Of a stretch of 64,000 bases of DNA, positions 44,317 to 55,293 are shown in pieces. The stretch comes from Phytophthora quininea (Eukaryota > Oomycota > Peronosporomycetes > Peronosporales > Peronosporaceae), in the NCBI GenBank assembly GCA_011947345.1, contig JAAVTG010000614.1, forward strand, positions 248,001 through 312,000, written 5' to 3'. A program made the translations under genes and the position numbers. The stretch's first letter is position 1, and every line of letters starts with the position of its first letter. Below the pieces are notes generated by a model. It worked only from the letters and a program-made list of their open reading frames with translations, made no database searches and was not told where the DNA came from.

Positions 44317-45787
44317 ATGCCGGCGCGGTCCCCTCCACGCCCAGCAGGGCCGTGCTGTCCCCTCGGCCCGCGCCGCGGCAGCAGAGCGCCGTCGTGGTCG
44401 TGGCGCAGGAGGCGCTGGCCGAGGCCGCGCTCAACTGGCAGGAGCGAGCCGAGAGCCTCGCGGCCGCCAACGCGCGGCTGAAGGAGCGCGTGCTGGCCGT
44501 GGAGAACGCGCACCGCAAGTCGCTCACCGTCGTCAAGAACGTCCCCGCGCTGCCCAACAACCACGTGTTCACCAAGCAGCTCGTGGACGAGAACCACTCG
44601 CTGCGGCGGCAGACGCGCGAGCTGCAGCGCAGACTCATGCAGGTGGGGCAAGTAACTTGTAGTGCTGCCGGCGGAACTGCACAAGTGTTGTGTGGTCGTG
44701 TTAACATGTCTTGTTGAAGTTCGAGGGCCCAAGATCTCGCCGTGCGGCGAGCAAATCTGCCAGGCAGCCGCGCTCCGACAACGGCAAACACGCGCAAAAG
44801 GAGCTACCCAAGGTTACAACCGTGCGCTCGAAAAATGGTGTTGAAGAGGAGACGCAGGATGCAGACAGCCAGCACGAGCCTGCGTCGCCCAAACGGGAGC
44901 TAGTCATCGATCTGGCACGGCATCCGCTGGTACAAGAGCTCAAGACACATCTCGGGAAGTTGGAAGTGGATCTGGAGCGGCTACGACAGGAGAATGAGCT
45001 TCTGCGCGCGGAGCTTGACCAGCACCAGATTGATGACAACCAGTCTGAGAAGAAGCAGCAACTGCGTCCAGAGAGCTACACAGCGAGAGACGTACAAGAC
45101 CTTCGGGCATGCGCTACGGCACAACTTCAGCAAATGAAGATGCTGGAAGCGCGCTACCAGCATCTGCAGGAGAAAGCGCGAGTCAAACATTCGCTCTACG
45201 AAGAGACCGTCGCACGACTTGAGGACACGAACGCGCAGCTCTTTGCCGCGCAGCAACAGCTCGCGGTGCAAGCTGAGAAACTTCAACTGTACAGCGATCA
45301 AACTGCGCAAGTGGACGACCTGCAACAGGACGTCCACCTGCTGCGGAGCGAGAATTTGAAGCTGAACGAGACAATCGCGACGCTCAGCTCTCGGCCGTTC
45401 GACGCGCTTTCAAATGATCTGCACAAGAAGAATCTCTGGATTGCCCAGCTAGAGCAGGAGAGTCGCGATCTGGAAGAGGACCGAGACAAGCTCCGGCAGG
45501 ACTGTGTCGCCACGCGCAAGGTGAACGACCAGCTGCGACGTCGTGTGGAGACCATGACCACCGAGGTGAACGACCTCGCCAATGAGCTGACCCAAGCCAA
45601 AGCCGAGGTTGAGCAGCAGTGTGTGGAGAAACAAGTCGCGCAGCTCCAGCTGCGCTTCTACACCTCGCCGAACGACTACGAGCTGCTGAACGCGGTCGGC
45701 AAGGCGCTCAAAGAGATGAGGAAGAAGGAGGCCAAAGAGGCAACTGGAGGCGCTCGAAGCGCTCTAGAGGAAGCGAAGCAAACGTAA
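44317..45787 (+). CDS. Long coiled-coil protein
   Basis: Exons to 44642 and 44720-45787. The start is provisional: ATG 44317 leads into the coding frame only if one base is added in the next few codons. The protein is almost entirely heptad-like (NWQERAESLAAANARLKERV, ELKTHLGKLEVDLERLRQEN, DNLKLNETIATLSS-like repeats) and ends with a globular-looking LQLRFYTSPNDYELLNAVGKAL. This resembles centrosomal or ciliary scaffold proteins, but no family is assigned. The 77-bp intron joins RRLMQ to FEGPRSRR. Confidence 0.6.
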
Positions 45788-45935
45788 ACACTTTTTGCGG
45801 TGTTGACTCAACAGGGCAAGTTGAAGTTGTACGATTTAGCGCATATGATTGGCCTATTTTCAGCCAGTAATATCTTTGTTGCCTCACTTCCAATGGCGAT
45901 TGCTCGCTCAATTGGCATTCGACCTCACTGCGTCG

Positions 45936-47662
45936 ATGATCTTCCGCTCGCGACACCCGACGCTGCCCATTCCGGCGGACGCGTCGATATGGAATGTAGT
46001 GGAGAAGCACGCGCAAGAGATCGGCGACAAACCGGCGTTCATCTGTGGCCTGACTGAGAGGAGTATGACGTACGCAGACCTGCTGCGCCAGTCCAAGAAA
46101 CTATGTGCAGTTCTAGCGGCTGACGGCATCGGCAAGGGCGACGTACGAAATGTTGCCATGTTAGAAGTCTTAGTATTTGGATATTAACCTACAGCTTCGA
46201 TATGCGCCAGATTGTGATTCTACACTCGACCAACTGCATCGAATACCCCATGATCTTCTTGGCGCTCAATCGACTGGGCGCAATCTGCTCACCGTCGTCT
46301 CCGCAGTTTTCGGTGGAAGAGCTTGCTGACCAGATCGAGGCGGCACAGGCAGTGGCAGTGATTTCTCACGAGAAGTTTGCAGAGGTGGCAACCAAAGCCG
46401 CTTCGAAGTGCGGAATTCTGTCGCAAAAGTGTATACCATCGGGCAGGTGGTCAGCTTTTCTTGTTTGAAAACGATCGAGTAAGTAGCACTCAAGGGGTGC
46501 CATTGATTGTTGATTCTCAACACCGTGTTCTTTCTTGTATAGGTCATTGATCGCGATGGACTTACCCTTCCCAAATCTACCTCCCATTGACACAAACCAA
46601 GTGGTGGCACTCCCGTTTTCCAGCGGTACAACCAGCCGGCCGAAGGGCGTTGAGCTGACAGCGCGAGCAATGTATTCATCAGGAAGAATCCCAGGCTACA
46701 CCGTTGAGAAAGTCAGGTATCTGCTGGGAATGTTGCCCTTCTTCCACATCATGGCCACGATGATCTTCCACATTAGCCTGTACATGGGAATGGCGATGGT
46801 TGTGCTTCCAGGATTTAATCCAACGATGTTCTTGCGAACCACGGAAAAGTACAAGATCAAGAGACTTCATCTTGCCCCGCCACTGGTTAAATTCCTCGCC
46901 AAGCATCCGCTTGTTGACAAGTACGACCTATCCGGAACGACCCAAGCTAGCTCGGGCGGCGCTCCGTTGGGAAGGGAGGTGGAGCAAGCAGTTCTGAAGC
47001 GGCTTGGTATTCAAGTCCTTCAGAGCTACGGCATGACGGAGTTTGCCGGCGTTGGAACGCACTCTTCGATCAGCAGTCATCGTGAAGGATCCTCTGGAAC
47101 GCTGTACCCCAATGTCGAGCTGAAGGTCAAGTGCTTGGAAACGGATGCGGATCTGCCGGCGAACAAACGTGGTGAACTGCTGTTCCGGAGCCCAGCGCTC
47201 ATGAAAGGCTATTTCAACAATCCAGAAGCCACTAGCGAGGCGTTCACTGACGATGGCTTTGTACGCACCGGTGACATCGGATTCATTGACGACGATGGAT
47301 TTGTATTTATCGTTGATCGGCTCAAGGAGCTTATCAAGTACAAAGGTCATCAAGTGGCGCCGGCAGAGATCGAGGATACTGTAAACTCACACCCTGACGT
47401 CGTCGACTCGGCATGTGTGCGCGGGCACGACCCAGTGACAGGTGAAGAGATCCCCAAGGCGTACGTTGTCCTCGAAGATGGAACTGTACTGTCAGAGGAA
47501 GAGTTAATGGAATACGTGGCCGCAAAAGTGACGGGATACAAGCGTGTAAGGGAAATTGAGTTCATCGGTGCCATCCCCAAGAGTGCATCTGGAAAAATCC
47601 TCCGGCGCGTGTTGCAGCTTCGCGAGAACAAGAAGGTGAAGGCGACTCGGAGTCGTCTGTAA
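45936..47662 (+). CDS. 4-coumarate/fatty acyl-CoA ligase-like enzyme, probable peroxisomal
   Basis: Exons 45936-46142, 46211-46478 and 46543-47662. ATG 45936 (MIFRSRHPTLPIP) is the usual family start. AMP-binding motifs: the phosphate loop PFSSGTTSRPKGV, YGMTE, GELLFRSPALMKGY, the hinge RTGDIGFIDDDGFVFIVDRLKELIKYKG (split here: RTGDIGF, then VDRLKELIKYKG), and the catalytic Lys in PKSASGKILRR. It activates a carboxylic acid as acyl-AMP, then acyl-CoA. The C-terminal tripeptide SRL fits a type 1 peroxisomal signal, pointing to beta-oxidation. One frame break at AAAA 46425-46428 closes with one extra A. Confidence 0.85.
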
Positions 47663-48086
47663 AGCGCCATGGCATTTGACAACGTTTATCTCGATTTTCG
47701 CGTGCGTGAATAGCTGTGGTGACAAAGTCCACGCTTTAGTGCGGCAGCGCATGCCATTGCTGTGGAGGCAAGATAACTGCATTCATAATTTTGCTGAAGT
47801 TGATACAATGGAAGTTACTAAGAATTTTGTTTGGTATGGGATCGCTGCGTGGCGGTTCGTGCGCATGGTACTAGCTCTCTCTTTACACCCAGGCAACCTA
47901 AATATTCCGTGTCGTGAAGTCTCGGTAGTGGCTTGAGGTACAGTAGCATTCTTGTTGACGACTTGCAGTGATCATTCGGCTCATTACCTGCGGTGATAAC
48001 GAGTGAGTGGGTTGTCCCCAGCGAGCATGAGCTTGGACACGATCTCTGTAGCGGGCCATCTTCAACGCGGCGATCAGAACTGCCAG
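47663..48086. other. Intergenic, no supported gene
   Basis: 424 bp between convergent genes (3' ends on both sides). Only short open frames without recognisable features. Confidence 0.4.
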
Positions 48087-48834
48087 CTAGCTCGTAGTTA
48101 AGTCTCCTGTCTGCTCCATGTCTTGTTCCCCTGCATCCTTGAAAAAGTCTCTCGAGCTCTCGTCGCCAATCGGAATGCGGTCTCCAGTCGGAGGGATCTC
48201 AACATGCGGCGGGTACATCCAGACGGCCACCACCAACTTTCTCACAGGCAGCGGGCGATACCTTCCTGCACCTCCACTACCAGTCTTCTTCTGTCCTTGT
48301 CCAACACTGCCATCGTCGTCTTCCGCCCGTTGCAGCACACTGGGCAAGCCTGGCTCCTCGACCACTTGCCACTGCATCGTCATCTCCTCCAGATCGATGG
48401 TGTGCGTTCCGTCCTTAATCTTGGTCTTCACGAGCTGGTCCAGTTGTCGGAGGTCGTCCATCTCCCTTATCAGCGCTTGGAAGGCCTCGTCCTCGTCCAG
48501 AGCTGCCAGCAATCGCTGCAATCATCAGCCGTCGTCAGTCTCCAATTCCCAGCACCTTGTCGACTGCAAACCTCCTCACCTGGATCGCTTTCGGGCCTTC
48601 CAGTCCGTTCTTCCCATTGAAATGCCCCAGGTCTTGTTCCCGAAGGTTCACTTGCAGCGTCAACGCGTGCTGTCGCTCGTCCACGCCGCGTCGAGCCCGC
48701 AGCACGAAGGTGTTCCGTTCGCGGAGCACCATCACTTGGGCCGCTCCAGATCGCAGTCTGTGCCGTCTCAGAATTTTGATCCAAAGGTGCGTTGCTGCTG
48801 GACCTGGCGCATCAACCAGACCTGACCTTCGCAT
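48087..48834 (-). CDS. Hypothetical protein, two exons
   Basis: Exons 48834-48580 and 48515-48087 join in phase (GPKAIQ | RLLAALDEDEAFQAL), giving 248 codons less stop, about 227 residues. Exon 1 has MVLRERNTFVLRARRGVDER and HALTLQVNLREQDLGHF; exon 2 has a helical MDDLRQLDQLVKTK and a Pro-rich end. No family is recognised. The start is uncertain because ATG 48834 lies only 24 bp from the divergent transporter start and an internal methionine is possible. Confidence 0.55.
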
Positions 48835-48858
48835 TCACCGATCTGCGTCGCTGTAGAG

Positions 48859-50186
48859 ATGCTGTCGCCGCTGCCACGGACGCCCAGCGTGGCCATCACT
48901 CGTACTCGTATGAAGCCGAGACCCCGCTCGAAGACCAGCGCCAAGGCAGCAAGCATAGCGCCGTCAAGGAGGCCCGCGAGGAGACGCTGGCCTGCTGGCT
49001 GTTCGCGCTGGTGGGTGTGGGCTACCTCTTCCCTTTCTCGGCGCTCACACAGCCCGTAGACTACTGGAAGATGCTCTTCCCAGACTACAACATCGAGTTC
49101 GCGCTCACGTCCACCTTCATGTACACCAACCTGGTTTTCCTGGGCGTCATCGTCGTGGTCTTCGGCAAGCCCTGGTACACGGGCCGCATCGTCGGCGGCT
49201 TCGTTGGACAGCTTACGGTGCTCGCCTTCGTGCCCACGTCCTACTTTTTCCTCACGTCAGAGAACGCCAATGCCATTGCAGTGCTGGGAGGCACCGCCGT
49301 GGCCTCCATCGCTACAGCTTTCATCGACAGCTCCACCATTGCGCTCGTGTCGCAGTATCCGCAGCGAGTGCAAGAGAGTTTCCAACTGGGTGTAGGCTTG
49401 AGCACTCTCATCGGCAGTCTCTATCGGGATCTGACCAAGGTGGCGTTCCCGGCGGACGAGTTGTTGGCCTCATCACTCATCTACTTTTACACGGGGGCGT
49501 TGACGATTGCGCTGTGTATCGGCGCCTACTACAAGGTTATGAGTCTGCAGATCACCAAGAAGTACATGCTGAGGAAGGGACACAGCAGTGTCGAGCTCAC
49601 AGAGCGGTCGCCGTTGCTCTCGGAGAAGCGAAGGTCCGACAGCGACCCACTCGTTGGGACTGGTCGGGCACCGACCAAGTGGACCGTGTTGAGGAAGGTG
49701 ATCCATTTGCAGCTGCTAATCACGTGCGTCTTCCTCGCCAGTCTGTCGGTGTGGCCGCCGCTCGTCACTGAGATCAAGACGTACAATTTCCCGTCGCTCC
49801 AGGAGAGTGGGTGGTGGTCGTTGATCTTGCTCACGCTGTTCTCCATCAGCGACTGCGTCGGACGTTTTATTGTGAATCGTCGTTTCGGCTTGACACCGGG
49901 CAACGTGTGGATTCCGATCCTGGCGCGTTTTGTCTTCATCCCGATCATTATCGGCATCGTCAAGGAGTGGTGGCTGCAGAACGACATTTGGTCAGTGCTC
50001 TGCGTGGTGATCCTCGGGTTCGGTAATGGCTACCTGGGCACGCTGACCATCATCTTCGTCAGTGAAAGCGTGCACGGTGACGAGCAGCACTTGATCGGTC
50101 CGTTCACGAGTTTCTTCCTGAACTTTGGGCTGGTGCTTGGATCCACAGTGGGGCTGATTCTAGAAAACATCGTGCTGGGCAAATAG
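48859..50186 (+). CDS. Equilibrative nucleoside transporter (ENT/SLC29 family)
   Basis: About 440 residues with eleven hydrophobic segments. Typical ENT features: the first segment LFALVGVGYLFPFSALTQP with the following DYW, a central cytoplasmic loop (RSPLLSEKRRSDSDPL), and conserved GFGNGYLGTLTIIF in a late segment. It moves nucleosides or nucleobases across the plasma membrane. The N-terminal frame lacks an ATG, but ATG 48859 joins it (HHSYSYEAETPLEDQ) with one extra C near 48876. The rest is uninterrupted to TAG 50184-50186. Confidence 0.85.
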
Positions 50187-50224
50187 ATGGCGCCGCGATA
50201 ACTGCAAACCTTAACCACAGCGAC

Positions 50225-51009
50225 TTATTGCTTGATTTGCTGCTTCGGTCGCTTTGCTTTGCTCTTCTTCTTGACCTTCTTGGCCAGTACAGGTTGCTGT
50301 TGGAAGTTGTAAGACTGCTTGTCGTTCGTCGACACGTCCCAAAAGCGAATGGCAACAGCTTCGACCGTGAACTTGGCGTTGTGGAAGCTGTACTCACCAA
50401 AGATGAGGTCTGGTTTGGCATCCTCGGTGTGGTAGGCTTTGCTGTTGCTGGCGGTGCCAATGGCGACACTTCCACTGTGCAGACCAGCACAGTCTTCTTG
50501 ACGTCCGCGGCGATTCGCGTGAGCGACTGAACGGTGTTCCACGACAAGACTTCTTCGTCGTGCACATACACGATGTACTCAGAGTGGAACTCCACTGCCG
50601 AGCCGCGATACAGCACAAAGTGCGCTCCGTAGTTGAGCCCGGACTTTAGAATCCATCCCAGTCGTCGGAAGTGATGGAACACCGCGTACTGCTTGGGAAA
50701 CGTCGTGCTGAAACTGCAACAGACTATTGTCAGTGCATCAAACCGCCAACTTCATGCCATCAATTCCTAAACTCACGTGGAAAACTGCTGCCACAAGTCT
50801 TGCAATGATCCATCGACCGGTAAAGCCCCATCAGATGCAGCGTAGTAGGCTTCCGGTAGCGTTAGCCTCCTCTTCCTGCCCGCCACATCTTCTCCATCGA
50901 CTTGTAGCATTGATACTCCCAATACTGTCGTCTGGAGCCGCTCCTTCTCGTCTCCTTGCTCTCCCTCGACCGTCACCACCACCGCGTCGCCAGGCATCAT
51001 CCACATCAT
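50225..51009 (-). CDS. SEN2: tRNA-splicing endonuclease catalytic subunit Sen2-like
   Basis: Exons 51009-50777 and 50713-50225 join in phase. The N-terminal domain (RKRRLTLPEAYYAASDGAL) is followed by the endonuclease fold: LGWILKSGLNYGAHFVLYR, FHSEYIVYV (catalytic His region) and VKKTVLVCTV (catalytic Lys region), with a Tyr in the preceding helix. This triad cuts tRNA introns. After the core the frame shifts by one base near 50473 (GG run) into a C-terminal extension ending KKVKKKSKAKRPK, a likely nuclear signal. Convergent with the ENT gene (38 bp apart) and divergent from cyclin L (47 bp). Confidence 0.82.
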
Positions 51010-51056
51010 TAATTTCTAAATCAAGCTATCGTATTTTCTAACCAACATCACTCGCC
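51010..51056. promoter_or_regulatory. 47-bp bidirectional promoter between SEN2 and cyclin L
   Basis: Only 47 bp separate the two start codons, so leaders and control elements must overlap or lie inside the genes. The AT-rich stretch TTTCTAAATCAAGC lies in the gap. Confidence 0.5.
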
Positions 51057-52239
51057 ATGAGACCTGTCCAAGTGCATGTGGTGCTGCCAGCTTCGGTGCT
51101 TGCCCGCTCGCCGTCGCGCGAGGACGGTGTGGACGCCGCCACCGAGCGCCTGCACCGTTTCTTCGGCTGCGAGCTGATCCAGGAGGCGACGGTGCTGCTG
51201 CGACTGCCACAGGTGGTGGCGGCCACGGCGCAGACGCTTCTGCAGCGTTTCTATTTCCGCAAGTCGCTGCGCCAGTTCGACGTCTTCCGCGTGGCCGTGA
51301 GCTGCCTGTTTCTATCGGCCAAGGTGGAGGAGAAGCCCAAGCGCATCCGAGATGTGGTCGGCGTCTTCTATGCCATGCTGAGGCGCCGTAAGTGGCGCCG
51401 CTCGAGCATCTCGCAGCAGCTCGTGGACTTGGAAGGCGCCACCTACAGCCAGTGGCGCATGTGGCTCATCATGGTAGAGAGGCAGGTGCTGATCGATCTG
51501 GGCTTCAGCGTCTACAACGTCACGGAGCATCCGCACAAGTACGTGCTGTACTATGTCAAGGTGCTGGACGGCAGCTCGCAGCTGGCGCAGCAGGCCTGGG
51601 GCTACATCAACGACAGTCTGCGCAGCGATCTGTGTGTGCGATACAGCGCTCAAGTGATCGCCTGTGCAGCCATCTTTTGGCTAGTAGATTCCAGGGGTTG
51701 CACTGCCAGAGAACCCGCCTTGGTACTCGTTGTTTGGGGTGGAGAAGACGCAGCTGTATGCAGTCAGTGTGGAGGTCATGGAGCTGTACAAGCAAGAGAA
51801 AATCGAGTGGCTGGAGCCTCTGACGGACACGAATCCGTTCGAAGTGGATGATCATCCTATGGAAGAGGTTGTTGATGAGACTGTGGTGGGAAACGCTGCC
51901 AAGGAGAAGGCGGCGCCGGTGAAGGAGGTTTCGCCGCAGGAACCGTCGTCGTTTGCGACTGAGGCACCGACTGCGGAGGCTTCAAAGAAACCAGAGCAAC
52001 CGGAGGCGACATCTGCTCCCTCAGCGAGGGCGAAATCGTCTGACCGGAGGAGTCGATGGGATGACCGCCAGGACAGATCCGCTCGCGGCCGCAGTCGTAG
52101 CAGATCCCTTGACCACCACCGCCGTCGAGAAGATTCAAAGCGGAGGTCTCGAGAGCGTGCCTATCATAGACGCAGTCGTAGTCGCTCGCCAAGGCGCAGC
52201 AGAGCTCGAAGACGAAGTCGTAGTCGCAGCCGACGCTGA
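51057..52239 (+). CDS. Cyclin L-like, RS-domain cyclin
   Basis: Two cyclin boxes: the first with AATAQTLLQRFYFRKSL and AVSCLFLSAKVEEKPKRIRD, the second with AWGYINDSLRSDLCVRYSA, CAAIFLASR and the LPENPPWYSLFGV segment. A linker rich in E, A and P leads to a C-terminal RS/SR domain (RSRSRSLDHHRRR, RRSRSRSPRRS). Cyclin L partners CDK11/12-type kinases in splicing and transcription. Frame changes at TTTT 51675-51678 and GGGG 51694-51697 need one extra base each; together they restore the cyclin box. Confidence 0.88.
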
Positions 52240-52628
52240 AAGTAAGTTGCGCATTTAGATGCTAGAATGCGAGTCAACTGACTTTGAGTGCTTTCAACTG
52301 CAGCTTAACAAATTCACGCATGGGGGAAGTGGACAAATAATGCGATTGCTTTGTACAATGTATCAGTGCTTTTTCAGGACATGAACAACAGTGAAATTTC
52401 ATCACACAAGAACGCGATTGCCAATCCTTTGGTAACGAATATTCACTGTCTACTGAAGAGGAAGCAAATCAAAATGAAGACACTTTATTCGCGATGTATT
52501 GGTCGGCTGCATCGACTTCAGTGAAAACCGGTGGCACCAGTCGGCAGGTTGCGATATCATTTTTCGCTCCTCACGGCAAAGCTTTGTAAATATGTTTGAA
52601 GACATTTGTATTGACACGATAATGATCG
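52240..52628. other. Intergenic, no supported gene
   Basis: 389 bp of 3'-flanking sequence between convergent genes; AT-richer, with no recognisable feature. Confidence 0.4.
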
Positions 52629-53178
52629 CTACTGGCCTGGTGGTTGTTCAAAGAATTGCGAGATCGCCAGTACGGCGCTGCCGACGAGTACTGCAATGGA
52701 GAATGGTGCTGTTTGGACCGAAGAGGTTGGCGCCGCAGTTGTAGCAGCCGGGGCCTCAGTGGTAGCTGAAGACGCTGGTGCGTCACTGGAACTGCTGTTG
52801 GACATGATACTGGTCGGGAGGCTACCGGAGCAGCCACCAAAACTCCCTTCTGACACCAGCCACGACACGAAGCCGTTGGTGAAGCAGGTTCCGTTAGCTT
52901 CGGCCTGAACTTTTGTGCTCCCGTCTGTGCTGTTACAACTGGAATTGGACACTAGTGCGGTCAGATTGCCGTTATCCTTTTCAACCGCGCTGACGAAGAG
53001 CTTGCCAAAGTCTTCCGTGATGATGTTGCAGTTGTAAAGGCAGGGGTCAGAGTTCATGAGGGCGAACTGGCCGGTGGAGCAGTCCAACGCTGGATGGTAC
53101 ACCTCACGTTAACAAGCAGTCGTCCACGAAAGTAGCGCTCGTTGAAGCCGCCAGTGATAGGAAGAGAGTCTTGGACAT
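52629..53178 (-). CDS. Small secreted Cys-containing protein with Ser/Thr/Ala-rich anchored tail
   Basis: ATG 53178 gives a signal-peptide-like start (MSKTLFLSLAASTSATFVDD). The mature part has six cysteines (LDC, DPC, YNC, SSC, GTC, GGC), several N-glycosylation sites (NLT, NSS, NST, NGT), a Ser/Thr/Ala/Pro-rich linker, and a hydrophobic C-terminus (FSIAVLVGSAVLAI), as in GPI-anchored proteins. The frame breaks between signal peptide and mature part near 53105, where TGA interrupts; removing one base or adding two rejoins it. The layout resembles oomycete surface proteins such as elicitin-like ones, but the cysteine spacing does not fit elicitins. Confidence 0.5.
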
Positions 53179-53668
53179 GGTTATCTTCGTGCTGCTGGAC
53201 TGGAAGAGGCAGTGGTGGTGCTGCTGAGCAAAATTGAGTAATCGCTTTCAAATGGGGGTTCGATGGCCTGGAGTTTTGCTGCTGGGCTATGCCATTTCAT
53301 GCCCAGTGGGGACTTGATCTATTTCATCACAGAAGCATCTTTCGACTCGCAAGATTCTCATTGTTTCGTGTCGAAGCATGCTATCATCAGGTGGCAACGT
53401 TCACCACCTGCTGGTGAGACGATACGTACCATTCGGACGGTCCATCCGAGTTGGACGCGGCTGGATTTACTGGCTGTGCGTCCTCTGTCGAATCGCAGTA
53501 ACTTTTGTTGTCCACCTGGCAAAAGAGAGCGCAAGGACGACACAAATACGCGCGTTGGATTTCGTCGAGACTGCAAATCCGCTCGCTTATCGGAAACAAG
53601 CAGTGCTTCTGTTCTTAGTGTGCTCGAAAGGAAGCGCTTGGTTGAATTGCTTTCAAAACCCTTTTGAT
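53179..53668. other. Intergenic, no supported gene
   Basis: 490 bp. Plus-strand open frames here (for example 53263-53667) lack family features and disagree with each other. Confidence 0.4.
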
Positions 53669-55263
53669 CTATCTCAGACCTGTTGGCGAGGACACCTGTG
53701 CCACGATGTCGTCCGCAGCCTGGTGGCCTGCAATTCCATATGAGTCAGAAGCACGACATCCATCGGTTTGCAGAACTAACGCACCAGAAAGATATGCGGC
53801 TTGAAGTGCTCCCTGATACTCGTAGTTGGTTGCTTCGCCGGCGAACAATACTCTGTCCGCCAGTGCATCCCGCAACAAGTCGGGGTCTTCATACGAGCTG
53901 TCTACGGTGACGCTGCTGTAGGCTCCTACAGCCCACTCGTCTCGATCCCACCTGCACACGTTACCATTGTAAGTTTCCACAACCGTGGTGACTAGCTGCT
54001 GATATTTTCTACCTCGTGACGAAGTGGCCTGCTGGATCCGGGACGCCAGCTCCAAACATTTCTCGTAATTGGTCAAGCATCGAGCGCACAATTTCATCGT
54101 CTGAGAGTGTAGAGAGCTCACGAACCCTGTCCCCAACAAGGTCGCCTTCGAGAATTGGTACGCCTTTGGCTGCGTAATAACTGAAGATCACGGGGAAGTA
54201 AATGCGATCGTCGCTGGAGTCCGATGCATTGGAAATTTGGCCGATGAACGTCGCATCCTTGGGCCAAAAACTTCAGGAAACTGCAGCAGCACCTTCATAC
54301 ACTGACCCATTTGCGAGCGAGTGATGACATCTCTTTTCAGCGTTGGAAGCTCCGGCATGAAGCGAAGCTTGCCGGTCTGTAGAAATCCCAATGAGCACGT
54401 CACTACCACTTGATCCGCTGTGATCTTCTGTCCGTCCTTGCATTCGACAACGATAGAACTAGTGTTCTCATAGTTGATGGAGATGACGGGCGAATTAGTG
54501 CGGATTGACTTGCTCAACGGAGCGGATAAATGCTCAATGAAACTTGATACGCCGTCGGGAACGATGCAATGCGCTCCAGGGTCGTCTCTAACCGCGCGAA
54601 AACATGTTAACAAGCGTTCGCCATTTCCCCATGCCAATTGAAAACGTACCCCATCAAATCCACTTCACCGAATGCATCGATCTGCAATTCCTCACTCGTC
54701 GACCCCATCCAGGTCTCAACGAGGTGCAGACAGAACTTCAGTCGGTCTCGGGCATTTGCAGCAGAAGTCACAACTTCTCGGATCTCCTGGTCCTCTTGTA
54801 GCAGTCCTTCCACCACGACATCCACCACTTTATGGTCTTCAACCTCCACCAGAGCAACCTCCTGCAGCTTCTCTAGCAACAATTCCTGCCACTGCCACGT
54901 CTGAGCGACCTCTTCATCTTTCAACTGCCGACCGCCTTCATAAAGCAGGAAGTTCGGACAAGAACTCGGGTGCAGCCACGGGTTCCGCTCACTGACTTGC
55001 TTGAGCTCGATGCCAAACATCCGAGCCAACGTCACCATCGGGTTCCCTTCCGTGCCATGAATCCAGGCCGCACCTGCCTCCACCTTCACCGGCAGCTCGT
55101 CGCTGAAAAATCGAGTGTGAATCCTCCCGCCGATCCGAGATTGCGCCTCCAGTACACAAATCTCCTCGGCCGAGAACTTCTCCGAAACCAGCAGCGCGTT
55201 GGCCGTCGCGACGCCCGCCAAACCGGCGCCAACCACCACCACCTTGTACTCGTTGGCTCTCAT
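53669..55263 (-). CDS. FAD-dependent amine (polyamine) oxidase
   Basis: ATG 55263 (MRANEYKVVVVGAGLAGV) opens with the Rossmann dinucleotide motif GAGLAG, followed by EAQSRIGGRIHT and the GAAWIHGTEGNP substrate-channel segment. Further on come VPDGVSSFIEHL, the VVVTCSLGFLQ strand, and the C-terminal FAD motif RVLFAGEATNYEYQGALQAA. One 61-bp intron (54012-53952) joins HFVTR to WDRDEWAVGAYSS, the family's TRW..DP..GSYS region. Frame breaks near 54632 and at AAAAA 54266-54270 (one base short). It oxidises amines such as spermine, releasing H2O2. No targeting signal is evident. Confidence 0.85.
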
Positions 55264-55293
55264 TACCGACTGGCTGTGCCTATCGTCAGATTT
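55264..55293. promoter_or_regulatory. 30-bp gap between divergent start codons
   Basis: The amine oxidase (start 55263, minus) and the coiled-coil gene (start 55294, plus) are separated by only 30 bp. Shared or internal promoters are required, unless one of the starts is wrong. Confidence 0.45.

Noticed and set aside
44193..44797. Minus-strand open frames opposite the coiled-coil gene
   Set aside because: High GC keeps both strands open; only the plus-strand reading has heptad structure and valid splice sites.
53263..53743. Two overlapping plus-strand frames near the amine oxidase 3' end
   Set aside because: They contradict each other and match no family; the region is 3'-flanking sequence.
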